Assembly (NCBI RefSeq): GCF_026810445.1 | Contig: NZ_CP113949.1 | Coordinates: 1 to 64,000, forward strand | Length of the DNA stretch: 64,000 nt | DNA from: Pseudomonas sp. BSw22131 | Lineage (GTDB): Bacteria > Pseudomonadota > Gammaproteobacteria > Pseudomonadales > Pseudomonadaceae | Direction of reading: 5' to 3' | Shown: positions 48,876 to 58,615 of the stretch, one piece after another | How the letters are laid out: every line of letters begins with the position of its first letter | How positions within the stretch are numbered: the first letter of the stretch is position 1 | Made by a program: the position numbers and the translations under genes | Notes under the pieces: generated by a model | What the model was told of the DNA's origin: nothing | What the model saw: only the letters and a program-made list of their open reading frames with translations | Database searches by the model: none

Positions 48876-49589
48876 ATGGGATTGGGAATGTTGGAGTGGT
48901 ATAGCGACGTCATGAGAGAAATTTCGGCGGCTCATGAAATCGAAAATCTGGTGTCGATCCTGCACCGTGAGGCCATAGAGTGTGGCTTCGAACATGTTGG
49001 TCTGGCCTTGCAAGCGCCCACGCCTTTCACTCGGCGTAAGACGCTCATCATGGGCACCTATCCGCTTGAGTGGCAGGAGCGCTATGACGAGCAAAGTTAT
49101 GGTGCGATTGATCCTGTGATTGAGCACAGCATGGCCAAAGCGGATGTCTTGAACTGGAGTGATGTTCAAGCCAGCTGCCACCGACGTTTCTTCGCCGAGG
49201 CCGCTCAGTTTGGCCTGGTTCATGGAATGACCTACAGTGCCTTGGCGACCAGCCGTGATACGCACGTCATCTCTTTTGCTCGAGGCCGTGGCCGGGTCAG
49301 TCAGATCGAGCAACTGGAGCTGGGGGTGAAGCTGCGTTGCCTGAGCGATGCCAGCCGCCAGGCGTTGGCGCGGTGGAACCTGTCGGCAGTCGAACGCTGC
49401 GTCCTTTCCGACAGGGAAGTGGAAATCCTCAGATGGACTGCAGACGGCAAATGCGTCAGTGATATCGCCCAGATCCTGTGCATCTCCGATAACACGGTGA
49501 ATTTTCATATCAAGAAGATCGTCGGTAAGTTTGGATCGCCCAACAAGGCACACGCGGCCGCACACGCCGTGGCATTGAATCTGATCTGA
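48876..49589 (+). CDS. LuxR-family acyl-homoserine-lactone receptor/regulator
   Basis: The ATG at 48876 is preceded by AGGAGG at ideal spacing and gives a 237-residue protein; an upstream in-frame start at 48786 would add 30 unconserved residues. The autoinducer-binding domain (about 5-150) keeps the signature residues Trp66, Tyr70, Asp79-Pro80 and Trp94. The LuxR helix-turn-helix (about 176-235) contains LSDREVEILRWTADGK and SDNTVNFHIKKIVGKF. It is divergent from the PKS operon with a 191-bp shared promoter region, and luxI follows in the same direction. It is the probable quorum-sensing activator of both. Confidence 0.93.
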   Translation: MGLGMLEWYSDVMREISAAHEIENLVSILHREAIECGFEHVGLALQAPTPFTRRKTLIMGTYPLEWQERYDEQSYGAIDPVIEHSMAKADVLNWSDVQASCHRRFFAEAAQFGLVHGMTYSALATSRDTHVISFARGRGRVSQIEQLELGVKLRCLSDASRQALARWNLSAVERCVLSDREVEILRWTADGKCVSDIAQILCISDNTVNFHIKKIVGKFGSPNKAHAAAHAVALNLI

Positions 49590-49596
49590 ACGCTCG

Positions 49597-49616
49597 CGCT
49601 ACCAGAAGAGGTAGTT
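49597..49616. promoter_or_regulatory. lux box upstream of luxI
   Basis: CGCTACCAGAAGAGGTAGTT has a perfect dyad CTACC-N6-GGTAG and fits CT-N12-AG, the LasR/LuxR-type operator pattern. It starts 8 bases after the luxR stop codon and lies 57 bases before the chosen luxI ATG. It suggests positive autoinduction. Confidence 0.75.
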
Positions 49617-49673
49617 GTCGTTGATCGCTCGGTCATGGGGTAATTGCGTGCTTTCAAACTTCGGGTGATGCAG

Positions 49674-50243
49674 ATGGATATTCTGGCGGGCAGCGCGAGT
49701 GAACTGGGCTACAGTGTCTACCAAGCACTTATACGTTTTCGCTACGAGGTTTTCATCCGCAAGCTGCGCTGGCGCCTACCATTAGATCGACAGGCGGCCC
49801 AAGTAGAGACCGATCAGTTCGATACGCCTCATGCGCGCTACATCGTTGGCCTGGAGGATGGACAGGTCGTGAGTTGCGCTCGATTATTGCCCACGCTCAA
49901 ACCTTATCTACTGGGAGAGGTTTTTGCGTGGATCAGCGATGCTCCGTTGCCGGTCGATCCACATGTGTGGGAAGTATCGCGCTTCGCTGCTGCCAAACAG
50001 GCCGGTCCTGATGTTGGGGCTGCGCTCTTTCGCCATGCGCTGTTAGAAGCGGGTGCATCGGGGGCCGATACTGTCGTGGCGGTCACGACGGTGCAGTTGG
50101 AAAGATACTTTCGCAGGCACGGCATTTGGCATGAGCGTATGGGCCCGACGCACCGACACGAGAACGACACACTGGTGGCGCTGCGTTTTCAGGCGGGGCA
50201 GCAAGGTGCCTTGCCGTGCCCACGACATAAGATGTCGGCTTGA
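49674..50243 (+). CDS. Acyl-homoserine-lactone synthase, LuxI family
   Basis: From the ATG at 49674 the 189-residue protein keeps every invariant LuxI residue: Arg23, Phe27, Trp33, Glu45, Asp47, Asp50, Arg70, Phe84, Glu100 and Arg103. Starting here puts the first conserved arginine at residue 23, as in RhlI. In-frame alternatives are ATG 49668 and TTG 49644; no strong ribosome site decides between them. It makes an N-acyl homoserine lactone from S-adenosylmethionine and an acyl carrier; the residue at the acyl-chain pocket cannot be read reliably for chain length. With the luxR gene it forms a cargo-borne quorum-sensing pair. Confidence 0.94.
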   Translation: MDILAGSASELGYSVYQALIRFRYEVFIRKLRWRLPLDRQAAQVETDQFDTPHARYIVGLEDGQVVSCARLLPTLKPYLLGEVFAWISDAPLPVDPHVWEVSRFAAAKQAGPDVGAALFRHALLEAGASGADTVVAVTTVQLERYFRRHGIWHERMGPTHRHENDTLVALRFQAGQQGALPCPRHKMSA

Positions 50244-50792
50244 ACCAAGCCTCTCGCGCGTTCACCACGACCCCGTCCCAGGCACCAGTGACACAGCGAA
50301 CTGACTGGGTAGCTGCGCTTGACGGTTGGGGTAACGGATCTCGGGCAAAGATTTCTCGTCGATTTCTCGCAGATTTTCTTTGTACCATTTTTCTACTTTT
50401 AGCTCCCGATGCAGTTTCCAGAAAGATCCCGGCATCCTAGCTGATCCTCTGCCATCTGGCAGGTGTCACCGCCTTGAAGGATGACCCTCAGCACCCTGCT
50501 AGCAGAGCAAGAAGCGGTTAGAGCAGCCAAGGCAAATATCGATACGTGGAAGTGGTGTCGGTCAAATCAATGTAAAAGGGCAGCCAACGCCAGGTAATCG
50601 TTCCATTGATTTTCGAAAAGCCGTATCTATTTCCAATCCTCCACCTCACACCAAGAGCCGGATGCGAAACGCTAGGGAGCTTACAGAAAGGCTGGTGGCG
50701 ATAGTCAGTTGCAGGATTTAGCCGCATGTCCAAACTTTATTCCAAAGATCGCTTTCGGTAGGTACGAAAAATCAATGACTTAAGCCGATTTT
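50244..50792. other. Gene-free left-end region of the Tn7-like element
   Basis: No convincing gene is found between luxI and the element end. Short open frames (50240-50440 plus, 50518-50733 minus) lack ribosome sites and recognisable content. The last part contains a second TnsB-type box (50726-50746, minus strand TTTGGAATAAAGTTTGGACA) and possibly a degenerate third (about 50620-50638). Confidence 0.6.
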
Positions 50793-50812
50793 ACGTACAA
50801 ATTTTATTCAAA
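50726..50812 (-). repeat. Left-end TnsB-type binding sites
   Basis: Box L1 (50793-50812) reads TTTGAATAAAATTTGTACGT on the minus strand, 7 bases inside the ACA terminus. Box L2 (50726-50746) reads TTTGGAATAAAGTTTGGACA and lies about 46 bp further in. Spaced sites here against abutting sites at the other end are the known Tn7 left/right asymmetry. Confidence 0.8.
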
Positions 50813-50819
50813 AGAGACA

Positions 50820-50827
50820 GCGACCGG
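50820..50827. repeat. Target-site duplication, distal side (GCGACCGG)
   Basis: Identical to 19242-19249 and directly abutting the ACA terminus. The DNA that follows is the original sequence downstream of glmS and includes a 12-bp perfect palindrome AAGCGGCCGCTT (about 50854-50865). Confidence 0.8.
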
Positions 50828-51269
50828 TGATTTTAAAGAATTAAAGCTGTCGCAAGCGGCCGCTTTCCCCCTTTGCGTTCTCATGACGCCGCGAACGCCG
50901 CAAGCTGAGTGCTATCGCTTCCTGTCCTCTAGCATTTCCAGCGTTCAACCATCAAGTCAATGAAGCCCCGAACCTTCGGTGGTAAATGCTGCTTGCTTGG
51001 ATAGATCGCGTGAACTGGCACCTCTTCGGTGCCATATGCCTGAAGCAATTGCTGCAGGCGGCCATCGTTAAGGTAGTTAGCCGCCAAGAACGTAGGCAGG
51101 TAAGCGAGACCTAAACCTAGGAGAGCTGCATCTCGAATTGCCTCTGCGCTGTCCAGCCTTAGCCGACTGTTCGGACTGAGCTTTAGCCACTCGCCGCTTG
51201 CGTCTTGTAATCGCCAAGGTTGGCGCTTCATGCGGCTGCTAAACACCAGACATTCGTGGTGGAGAAGAT

Positions 51270-51273
51270 CATC
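51270..51273. repeat. IS3-family target duplication (CATC), left copy
   Basis: CATC at 51270-51273 and at 52509-52512 flank the insertion sequence. Removing one copy restores the LysR codons ...Gln-Thr-Ala-Asp-Asp-Leu-Leu. Confidence 0.85.
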
Positions 51274-51337
51274 TGTAGTAGTCTAATGAAACCGGACACC
51301 CATTTAGGCGAGAATGCTCGCCAGAACGAGGTGTCAG

Positions 51338-52500
<1,163 letters not shown>

Positions 52501-53181
52501 CCACTACACATCCGCAGTTTGAGGCATTCCATGAGCTTGCAAGTAGGCGGGGGCAGCACAAATGACTGCGCGATGATGAGCCACCGTGCGAGATACAAGG
52601 CTGGTATCTGTTGTATGGCTGCCAATGCGTACAGCGAGATCGAAGCCTTCGTCAACGATATCTACCACCCTGTCCGAGAAGCTTGCATCGACCTGAATAT
52701 CGGGCCAAAGCCGCTGATACTCGGCCAGCAATGGAAGTACCAACAATCGGCCGAGCGCATCAGGCAGACTAATGCGCAGGTTTCCTCTTGGTGCACCTGC
52801 CTTCTGACCCACACTCTCTTGTGCTTCTTCTAAATTGCTGAAGATCTGAATGCAGTGCTGGTAGAACAGTTGACCGTCATCCGTGATGCTCATGTTTCTA
52901 GTCGTGCGATTGAGGAGCCGCACGCCAAGATGGGTCTCTAGGCGAGTAATTGCCTTACCCGCTGCCGAGCGGGTCAGCCCGAGCGAACGGCCGCCAGCAA
53001 CGAAGCTTCCGGTCTCTACCACGGCCATGAATGTGCTCATTTCATCTAGATTCAAACGACTCATAAGCAACTCCAACCGGCACCACAGAGGGGAAATTTG
53101 TTCGTCAATGAGAAGAATATACTAGAACCACAATCGCTAATCCTGATGCATTGCATCGGAATCTCCTTTGAGGAACTACGC

Positions 53182-54117
53182 ATGGCCTTCTCCACGCTTG
53201 TTCAGGCCCGTCTCGACGCCTGGGTTGCATCCGCTGCTGAATTTGGGCCCTTTCTTCTAGGGCAGGAAACGAACACTACCCTTGATGAGCAACGCAAAGC
53301 TTACGAACAGGTATTGTCCACGCACCCGATTCCCGCAGGCATAACCTCTCATGACGTCGATATGGGCGGTGTGCCTGGCAAGGTTGTGGTGCCGGAGGCA
53401 CTTGAGGGCAATCGAATTCTTCTCTTCATCCATGGCGGGGGCTATGTGGGCGGTAGCTCGACTGGGTATCTGGGGCTAGCTGGGCACTTCGCGAAACTAC
53501 TCGGAGCAAAGGTCTATCTGCCGGACTATCGCCTAGCGCCAGAACATCCATTCCCGGCACCCATCGACGACACACTGGCGTCCTATCGATGGTTGCTCGA
53601 CCAAGGTCACGATCCCAAATCCATCGTGTTCTCCGGCGACTCGGCTGGCGGTGCAATGGTCGTATCGGTGATGGTCAAGGCCCGCAACGCAGGCTTACCG
53701 TTACCAGCGGGCGGAGCAGCTTTGTCTCCGTGGGCAAACCTGGAGCACACTGGCGCATCCATCGACAATCGTAACGGCCTGGATCCGCAGGCATCACGTC
53801 TGGGCCTGACGTTGCTGGCCAAAGCGTTTCTCAACGGCACCCTACCAACTGATCCCGATGCATCGCCTGTCTTTGCTGACGTCAGAGGCTTGCCACCCAT
53901 CCTTGTGCAAATAGGTGAAAACGAAGTCATGCTCAGTGACGCAATGCGGCTCGCTACGCACCTGGGTGAAAATCGTGTACGGGTGTCCCTCGAAGTCTGG
54001 CCGGGTATGTTTCACGTCTGGCATATGTTCGCAGCAGTCTTGCCGGAAGGGATGCAGGCTGTAAAAAATGCTGCCTTGTTCTTGGATCAAGCCATACGTG
54101 ATAGTCAACCCAGCTAA
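53182..54117 (+). CDS. Alpha/beta hydrolase, hormone-sensitive-lipase (HSL/GDSAG) family esterase
   Basis: The ATG at 53182 with GAGGA seven bases upstream gives 311 residues; a longer frame to 53098 has no ribosome site. The oxyanion motif HGGG is at 84-87 and the nucleophile Ser154 is in GDSAGG; the acid (around ENEVMLSD) and the histidine (MFHVWH, near 280) follow in order. Such enzymes hydrolyse short-chain esters; the natural substrate cannot be told. It is divergent from the interrupted LysR gene, so its regulation has probably changed since the IS insertion. Confidence 0.9.
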   Translation: MAFSTLVQARLDAWVASAAEFGPFLLGQETNTTLDEQRKAYEQVLSTHPIPAGITSHDVDMGGVPGKVVVPEALEGNRILLFIHGGGYVGGSSTGYLGLAGHFAKLLGAKVYLPDYRLAPEHPFPAPIDDTLASYRWLLDQGHDPKSIVFSGDSAGGAMVVSVMVKARNAGLPLPAGGAALSPWANLEHTGASIDNRNGLDPQASRLGLTLLAKAFLNGTLPTDPDASPVFADVRGLPPILVQIGENEVMLSDAMRLATHLGENRVRVSLEVWPGMFHVWHMFAAVLPEGMQAVKNAALFLDQAIRDSQPS

Positions 54118-54153
54118 GCTTTCAAGGTATGAGTCTAGGTAAGTCAGTAGTGC

Positions 54154-55601
54154 TTATTGGCGTATGGATAAGCTCGAACACTCAGAAACCCACCTATGTG
54201 GAAGTAGTTGATCGATTTCACTCGCCCGTTGCGTTGGCAGCCGCGGCAGCACATCCTTCAGAGATGTATACGGATCATGACCATTCAGGCGCAGAGACTG
54301 GATCAAACTCATGATCGCTGCCGCCCGTTTGCCGCTACGTAACGACCCTGCAAAGAGCCAATTCTTGCGTCCAAGAGCCCATGGTCGGATCTGGTTCTCT
54401 GCCCAGTTATTGTCTATGGGTACAGCTCCGTCATCGAGATAGCGCGACAGCGCTGCCCAGCGTTTCAGGCTGTAATCGAGTGCTCTGCTGATGGCAGAGC
54501 CTTCGGGCACCAGATCGCGCTGGGCGCTCATCCAGACATCCAGCATGTCCATGACCGGGACGGCTTTTTCTTGCCGTATTCGACGCCGTAAATCCGGTTC
54601 AAGGTCGCGGCCTTCGCTCTCGATTTTGTACAGCAACTGGATATTACGCAGGGCCTGCTCGGCGAGCAGGCTCTTGTTGGTGGCGCGCAGTTCGAAGAAC
54701 TTGCGCCGTGCATGGGCCATGCACCCAATCTCGGTCACGCCGAGTTCAAAGCTGGCCTTGTAGCCGCCAAAATCGTCGCAGACCAGCTTGCCCCTCCAGT
54801 CTTGCAGGAAGTTGCGAGCATGCTCACCGGCAAGGCTGGGACTGGTGTCATAAACCACCGCTGCCACGTCCGAGAACTGGCTGTTGGCGTAGGCCCAAAC
54901 ATAAGAACGGTGGGTTTTCTTGGTTCCCGGCATGAGCATTTGCACCGGTGTTTCATCGGCGTGGATGACTTGTTGCCCGAGCACCACGTCGCGCAGCGCA
55001 TCAACCAGCGGCTGCAACTGAACCCCAGTCACACCAACCCATTGAGCCAATGTTGAACGTGGAATCGCCAAGCCTGCTCGACCGAAGATCAATTCCTGAC
55101 GGTAAAGCGGCAGATGGTCAGCAAACTTGGCAATCATAACGTGTGCAAGTAGGCCCGCAGTCGGGATGCCCTTATCAATAACCTGCGCCGGAACCGGTGC
55201 CTGGATCAGCGTTTCGCAGTCATCGCAGACCCACTTGCCACGGACATGGCGTTCGACGGTGAACACGCCGGGCGTGTAGTCAGCTTCTCGCTGACGTCCT
55301 CGCCGATGCGCTTGAGGGCACAGCCGCATGGGCAGTGAGTGTTGTCCGGTTCGTGATAGATCAGTGTGCGTGGAAACTCAGCCGGTAATGCAGTGCGCTT
55401 GGGCGTCTGCTTTTTCTCGGTCGCCGCTGGCACTGTTTGCAAGGCCTGAAGCTCTGGTTCAATCGCTGTGATATCGGTATCGATCAGCGTTTGATCACGG
55501 TTGATCTTCTTGCCCATCGTGTCGACTTGCGACAGCAACTGCGCTGCCAAAGCACGCAGTTGGTCGGGGGACATTTGGTCGAGATTGGGAGAAGAAGTCA
55601 T
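54154..55601 (-). pseudogene. tnpC: IS66-family transposase TnpC, frameshifted and internally deleted
   Basis: The N-terminal part (from ATG 55601) keeps the coiled-coil start but seems to lack about 35 residues usually found after the RDQTLI stretch. At about 55280 the frame breaks: EDVSEKL must continue into DYTPGVFTVERHVRGKW, which needs one extra base. The long downstream frame (to 54154) holds the zinc-binding and DDE transposase regions, including ADETPVQML, CDDFGGYK, GCMAHARRKF and the NNWAENQIRPWALGRKNWLF block. The usual C-terminus after LLPHRW is replaced by a short unrelated tail. It should be inactive unless frameshifting rescues it. Confidence 0.88.
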
Positions 55602-55662
55602 GCGCCGGATTTTGCCAGAGCAGGCGCTTCGCGGCGATAGACCGATAGGCTAATGGCAGCCG

Positions 55663-55998
55663 TTAAAGCAGTGTGATCGAGCCTCCAGAACCTGCGCTTT
55701 GCCATGGCAGACCCAGCACCAATGCTTGAAGTTGCTCGGTATCCAGTTCCATTTCAGAACCATGGCGAATGCCGGGCCAGTGAAACTTGCCTTGGTTTAA
55801 CCGGCGCGCCGCCAGCCATATTCCGAAGCCGTCATGCACCAGCACTTTCATGCGATTGGCGCGGCGGTTGGCGAACAGATAAGCGCAGTGCGGCTGCGCC
55901 GCACCGAACACGGCGATCACCTTGGCTAACGCCGTTTCGGTGCCTGCGCGCATGTCCATCGGTTCGGTGGCGAGCCAGATGGAGTCGATGCGAATCAT
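55663..55998 (-). CDS. tnpB: IS66-family accessory protein TnpB
   Basis: The 111-residue protein matches the IS66 Orf2 family, with WLATEPMDMRAGTETAL, the CAYLFANRRANRMKVLVHDG core and FGIWLAARRLNQGKFHW. Length and motifs are normal. Its ATG overlaps the tnpA stop (ATGA). It probably has no function because tnpC is broken. Confidence 0.9.
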   Translation of the reverse strand: MIRIDSIWLATEPMDMRAGTETALAKVIAVFGAAQPHCAYLFANRRANRMKVLVHDGFGIWLAARRLNQGKFHWPGIRHGSEMELDTEQLQALVLGLPWQSAGSGGSITLL

Positions 55999-56327
55999 CG
56001 CAAAAGGTCTCGAAGAAAAGTCGCACAGGCGGCAGCACTTTCAGTCGGCCAGTTCACTTTGACGGTGCCGCGCGGGTGCTGTATTTCAAGACAGATATTC
56101 GATGATGCTGAGTGCAAGCTTGCCCCAGCCAGCGGCACGGGTAACGGAAAAAATGCAGGTTGCAGCGCTGTTCTTTTCTGCGATTGCAGCCGAATCCATT
56201 TGTGGACGAGGTTTTTGTTGAGTTTATGGCTGAGTGCGATGCTGGCAATCGAAGCGCCGGGCTGTGAACACTCTTGAATGACCTGGGCCTTGAAGGACTT
56301 GGAATAGGAACGGCGTGTTGGCTGCAT
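55995..56327 (-). CDS. tnpA: IS66-family protein TnpA
   Basis: The 110-residue protein contains the Tnp_1-type helix-turn-helix (YSKSFKAQVIQECSQPGAS, NKNLVHKWIRLQ) and a variable C-terminal half. The ATG at 56327 (MQPTRRSYSKSFK) is preferred; the in-frame start at 56363 lies in the terminal non-coding region, which is also seen as a scar at 58501-58615. Confidence 0.85.
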   Translation of the reverse strand: MQPTRRSYSKSFKAQVIQECSQPGASIASIALSHKLNKNLVHKWIRLQSQKRTALQPAFFPLPVPLAGASLHSASSNICLEIQHPRGTVKVNWPTESAAACATFLRDLLR

Positions 56328-56439
56328 GAAATACCCACTTAAAAGGCTAGAACTGGTGCCCACTTAAATTTAAGTGCACACCATGTCTTGGCTTTGCGGG
56401 GCTGGGTAGATGACTTGGCCGGATGCATACATTTCAGCG

Positions 56440-56755
56440 GTGTCACCGCTTGGTAGACGACCTGCGTGCGCTGATACCGAAACGGCGTTAGCCAAGGTGG
56501 TCGCGGTGTTCGGTGCGGCGCAGCCGCACTGTACTTATCTATATGCCAATCGCCGCGCGACTCGGATGAAAGTGCTGGTACACGATGGGATTGGCGTTTG
56601 GCTGGCTGCACGTCGTTTGAACCAAGGCATAGATTTCACTGGCCAAGTATTCAACAAGGCAGCGAAATGCAGTTGGATACCGAAAAACTTCGGGCCTTGG
56701 CGCTCAGCCTACCTTGGCAGGCGTCGGTGCTGGTGGTGCGGTCAAATAGCTAAAA
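56440..56755 (+). pseudogene. IS66 tnpB remnant in opposite orientation
   Basis: The plus-strand frame contains ETALAKVVAVFGAAQPHCTYLYANRRATRMKV-type sequence and GVWLAARRLNQG, a clear TnpB core similar to the minus-strand tnpB 0.5 kb away. The normal N-terminus (the MIRID...MDMRA stretch) is gone. After GIDFTGQVFNKAA the frame shifts; the rest (LDTEKLRALALSLPWQA) is readable in another frame. It belongs to a second, mostly deleted IS66 copy facing the first. The remainder of 56364-56877 holds no gene. Confidence 0.8.
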
Positions 56756-56877
56756 ACTCTGTGAGTTTCTCCTCGACTCTCAATCCGTCCACTAAGCTCA
56801 CTCTGCCTAAAGTTTTCCACTTCAGGTCGATAGCCCCTTAAGCACCGCTATCATCCCCTTGGTAACAGGAAGTTCCT

Positions 56878-58497
56878 ATGCGCCTTAGAAATCTAAACCT
56901 AGCCCCGAGAGCCTCTCTGTTTTTCGCGCTCATTGTCGCATTAGTTTTTGTACTCGGCGCAGTCGCTGCGGTGCAGATGGGAAAGCTGCGGGACGCCGAA
57001 AAAGACGTCGAAACCAATTGGCTACCCAGTATCAGGCAAACAGCCTTGATTAATGCTGGGATACTTCGTCTAAGGCTTGAAACTCTACGAGCCATCTCTG
57101 ACGCCCAAACCCTTCAGTCGACCTTGGCGGCCTTCCCCAGCTACCGGAAGGTTTTTACGGATGCAATTATCAATTATGAGCCTTTGATAGCGAGCGACCG
57201 GGAGCGCGCGCTGTATTTAACGGTAAAGGCGTCCGCCGAGGAATACTCCAAGCAACTGGATGCTCTCATCTCGGCGTTAACAAGGGGTGATACTGCTGCT
57301 GCGGCCAACATGGTGAGTACAGGCATCCGTCCCCTGACGAACAGGATGGAAGGAGAGATCAAGGCCTTGGCTGACTTCAACAACGACGGAGCAGCACTGG
57401 CTGGGCAATATGCAACCGACACCTACTCATCTGGTTTGTGGATGATTGTTGGGCTTATTGCGGGCGTCGTAGTCCTGACGGTCGCTTTGGCAACCCTTTT
57501 GACGAAAAGCATAACGACTCCTATCAGCGATGCCCTGTCTATTGCCGAGCGAATCGCAGGTAGCGACCTTTCGAAGGAGGTGAAGATCAGCGGGACTGAT
57601 GAGGCCGGACGATTGTTGAAAGCGCTTGCACTGATGCAGGAAAACCTTCGTAACACCATTATGCAAATTGGTGATTCATCGACCCAACTGGCCTCCGCTG
57701 CAGAGGAGATGACGGCGGTTACTGAGGAATCTAGTCGAGGTCTTGTTTCGCAGAATGATGAAGTCAACCAAGCCGCCACAGCTGTCACCCAAATGAGCGC
57801 TGCCGTTGATGAGGTGGCCCGCAATGCTGAGTCAGCTTCGGAAGAGTCGCGTCGCACCCAGGGTTTTACAGAGGCAGGATTGGAGAGAGTCGCTCAAACG
57901 TTGAAGTCTATTCAAAAGCTGAGCGGTAATGTTGAAAGCACGAGTGACAAGATTCAGGTGCTGTCTCAGCGCGCTCAAAGCATCAATAAAGTAGTGGAAG
58001 TGATTCGAGCTATTGCTGAGCAGACCAATCTTCTGGCCTTGAACGCCGCAATTGAGGCGGCGCGAGCCGGTGAGCAGGGACGTGGATTTGCAGTAGTCGC
58101 CGACGAGGTCAGGGCGCTGGCCCACCGAACCCAGTCCTCGACTCAAGAAATCGAGCAGATGATCTCTAGCATGCAGAGCGATTCAGCAGAAGCGGTAGAG
58201 GCCATGAGCAAGAGCAAGGAACTGGCAAATCAAACCCTTGATGTTGCACAAGAGGCCAGCAGTTCACTGGATCAAATCTCCAAGGGCATTACGCAGATCA
58301 ACGAACGCAACCTGTTGATCGCCACCGCTTCTGAGGAGCAGGCACACGTTGCCCGCGAAGTTGATCGTAATCTTGTCAGCATTCGAGAGCTTGCTGTTCA
58401 GAGCTCTGCAGGCGCTAGTCAAACCGCTACCGCGTGCGGCGAAATGTCAAAGTTGGCGGTGAACCTTAACAAGCTGGTGAGTCGCTTCGTGGTGTAG
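56878..58497 (+). CDS. Methyl-accepting chemotaxis protein
   Basis: The 539-residue receptor has a first membrane helix (about 12-33), a periplasmic four-helix-bundle-type sensor (about 34-184), a second membrane helix (about 186-207), a HAMP domain (about 208-260) and a cytoplasmic signalling coiled coil (about 270-539). Its tip is the highly conserved [27 protein letters not shown] hairpin around residue 380-400. The ATG at 56878 has AGGAAG upstream. There is no C-terminal CheR-tether pentapeptide. It feeds CheA/CheW; the ligand is not predictable. The gene is bounded on both sides by IS66 scars, so it may have arrived with them. Confidence 0.94.
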   Translation: MRLRNLNLAPRASLFFALIVALVFVLGAVAAVQMGKLRDAEKDVETNWLPSIRQTALINAGILRLRLETLRAISDAQTLQSTLAAFPSYRKVFTDAIINYEPLIASDRERALYLTVKASAEEYSKQLDALISALTRGDTAAAANMVSTGIRPLTNRMEGEIKALADFNNDGAALAGQYATDTYSSGLWMIVGLIAGVVVLTVALATLLTKSITTPISDALSIAERIAGSDLSKEVKISGTDEAGRLLKALALMQENLRNTIMQIGDSSTQLASAAEEMTAVTEESSRGLVSQNDEVNQAATAVTQMSAAVDEVARNAESASEESRRTQGFTEAGLERVAQTLKSIQKLSGNVESTSDKIQVLSQRAQSINKVVEVIRAIAEQTNLLALNAAIEAARAGEQGRGFAVVADEVRALAHRTQSSTQEIEQMISSMQSDSAEAVEAMSKSKELANQTLDVAQEASSSLDQISKGITQINERNLLIATASEEQAHVAREVDRNLVSIRELAVQSSAGASQTATACGEMSKLAVNLNKLVSRFVV

Positions 58498-58500
58498 CAG

Positions 58501-58615
58501 GACTTTGAAGGATGTGGAATAGGTACGGCGTTCTAGTTGCATGGGCGTCCCCGTAAAAAAGCTAAAAATGGTGTCCAACTTTTCGGGGTCGGATCAAATT
58601 TAGGTGGGCACCATC
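58501..58615 (-). mobile_element. IS66 terminal scar
   Basis: This stretch resembles 56286-56385, the start of IS66 tnpA and its upstream end (shared TTGAAGGA-(T)TGGAATAGG-ACGGCGT ... TGCAT and a final AAATTTA-GTG-(C)ACACCAT-like segment), but with many differences. It is the end fragment of another IS66 relative, directly after the chemotaxis receptor gene. Confidence 0.65.

Larger units (their letters stand above)
19250..50819. mobile_element. Tn7-like element at attTn7 carrying a hybrid NRPS/trans-AT PKS cluster with luxRI
   Basis: The element begins TGTCGGC exactly 25 bp after the glmS stop, the textbook Tn7 position. It ends (read inward on the minus strand) TGTCTCT. After these 7-bp tips both ends carry the same 18-bp core, TTGGAATAAAGTTTGTAC versus TTTGAATAAAATTTGTAC. 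An 8-bp direct repeat flanks it. tnsA, tnsB and tnsC relics lie next to the glmS-proximal end as in Tn7, and cargo fills the rest to the other end. Loss of the TnsB catalytic core and damage to tnsC make it non-autonomous, and no tnsD or tnsE is visible. The decayed tns genes look clearly more A/T-rich than the G/C-rich biosynthetic cargo, indicating different origins. Confidence 0.92.
54154..56363 (-). mobile_element. Decayed IS66-family element (tnpA-tnpB-tnpC)
   Basis: Three genes in the IS66 order (tnpA, tnpB, tnpC, minus strand) are recognisable. tnpA and tnpB look complete, while tnpC has an internal deletion and a frameshift. No matching terminal inverted repeats or target duplication were found, so the limits are approximate. 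Confidence 0.8.

Noticed and set aside
22297-50243. Mupirocin-, rhizoxin- or kalimantacin-type cluster
   Set aside because: The presence of luxRI and trans-AT architecture first suggested mupirocin, but there is no HMG-CoA-synthase beta-branching cassette, no mup tailoring genes, and the domain string fits the lankacidin synthase instead.
50240-50733. Small open frames between luxI and the transposon end
   Set aside because: No ribosome sites and no recognisable similarity; they overlap the transposon end region with TnsB boxes.
19240-50829. Flanking 12-bp repeat CAGCGACCGGTG as attL/attR of a tyrosine-recombinase island
   Set aside because: No integrase is present, and the outer bases of the repeat are part of the TGT/ACA transposon tips; the Tn7-like ends explain the structure better.
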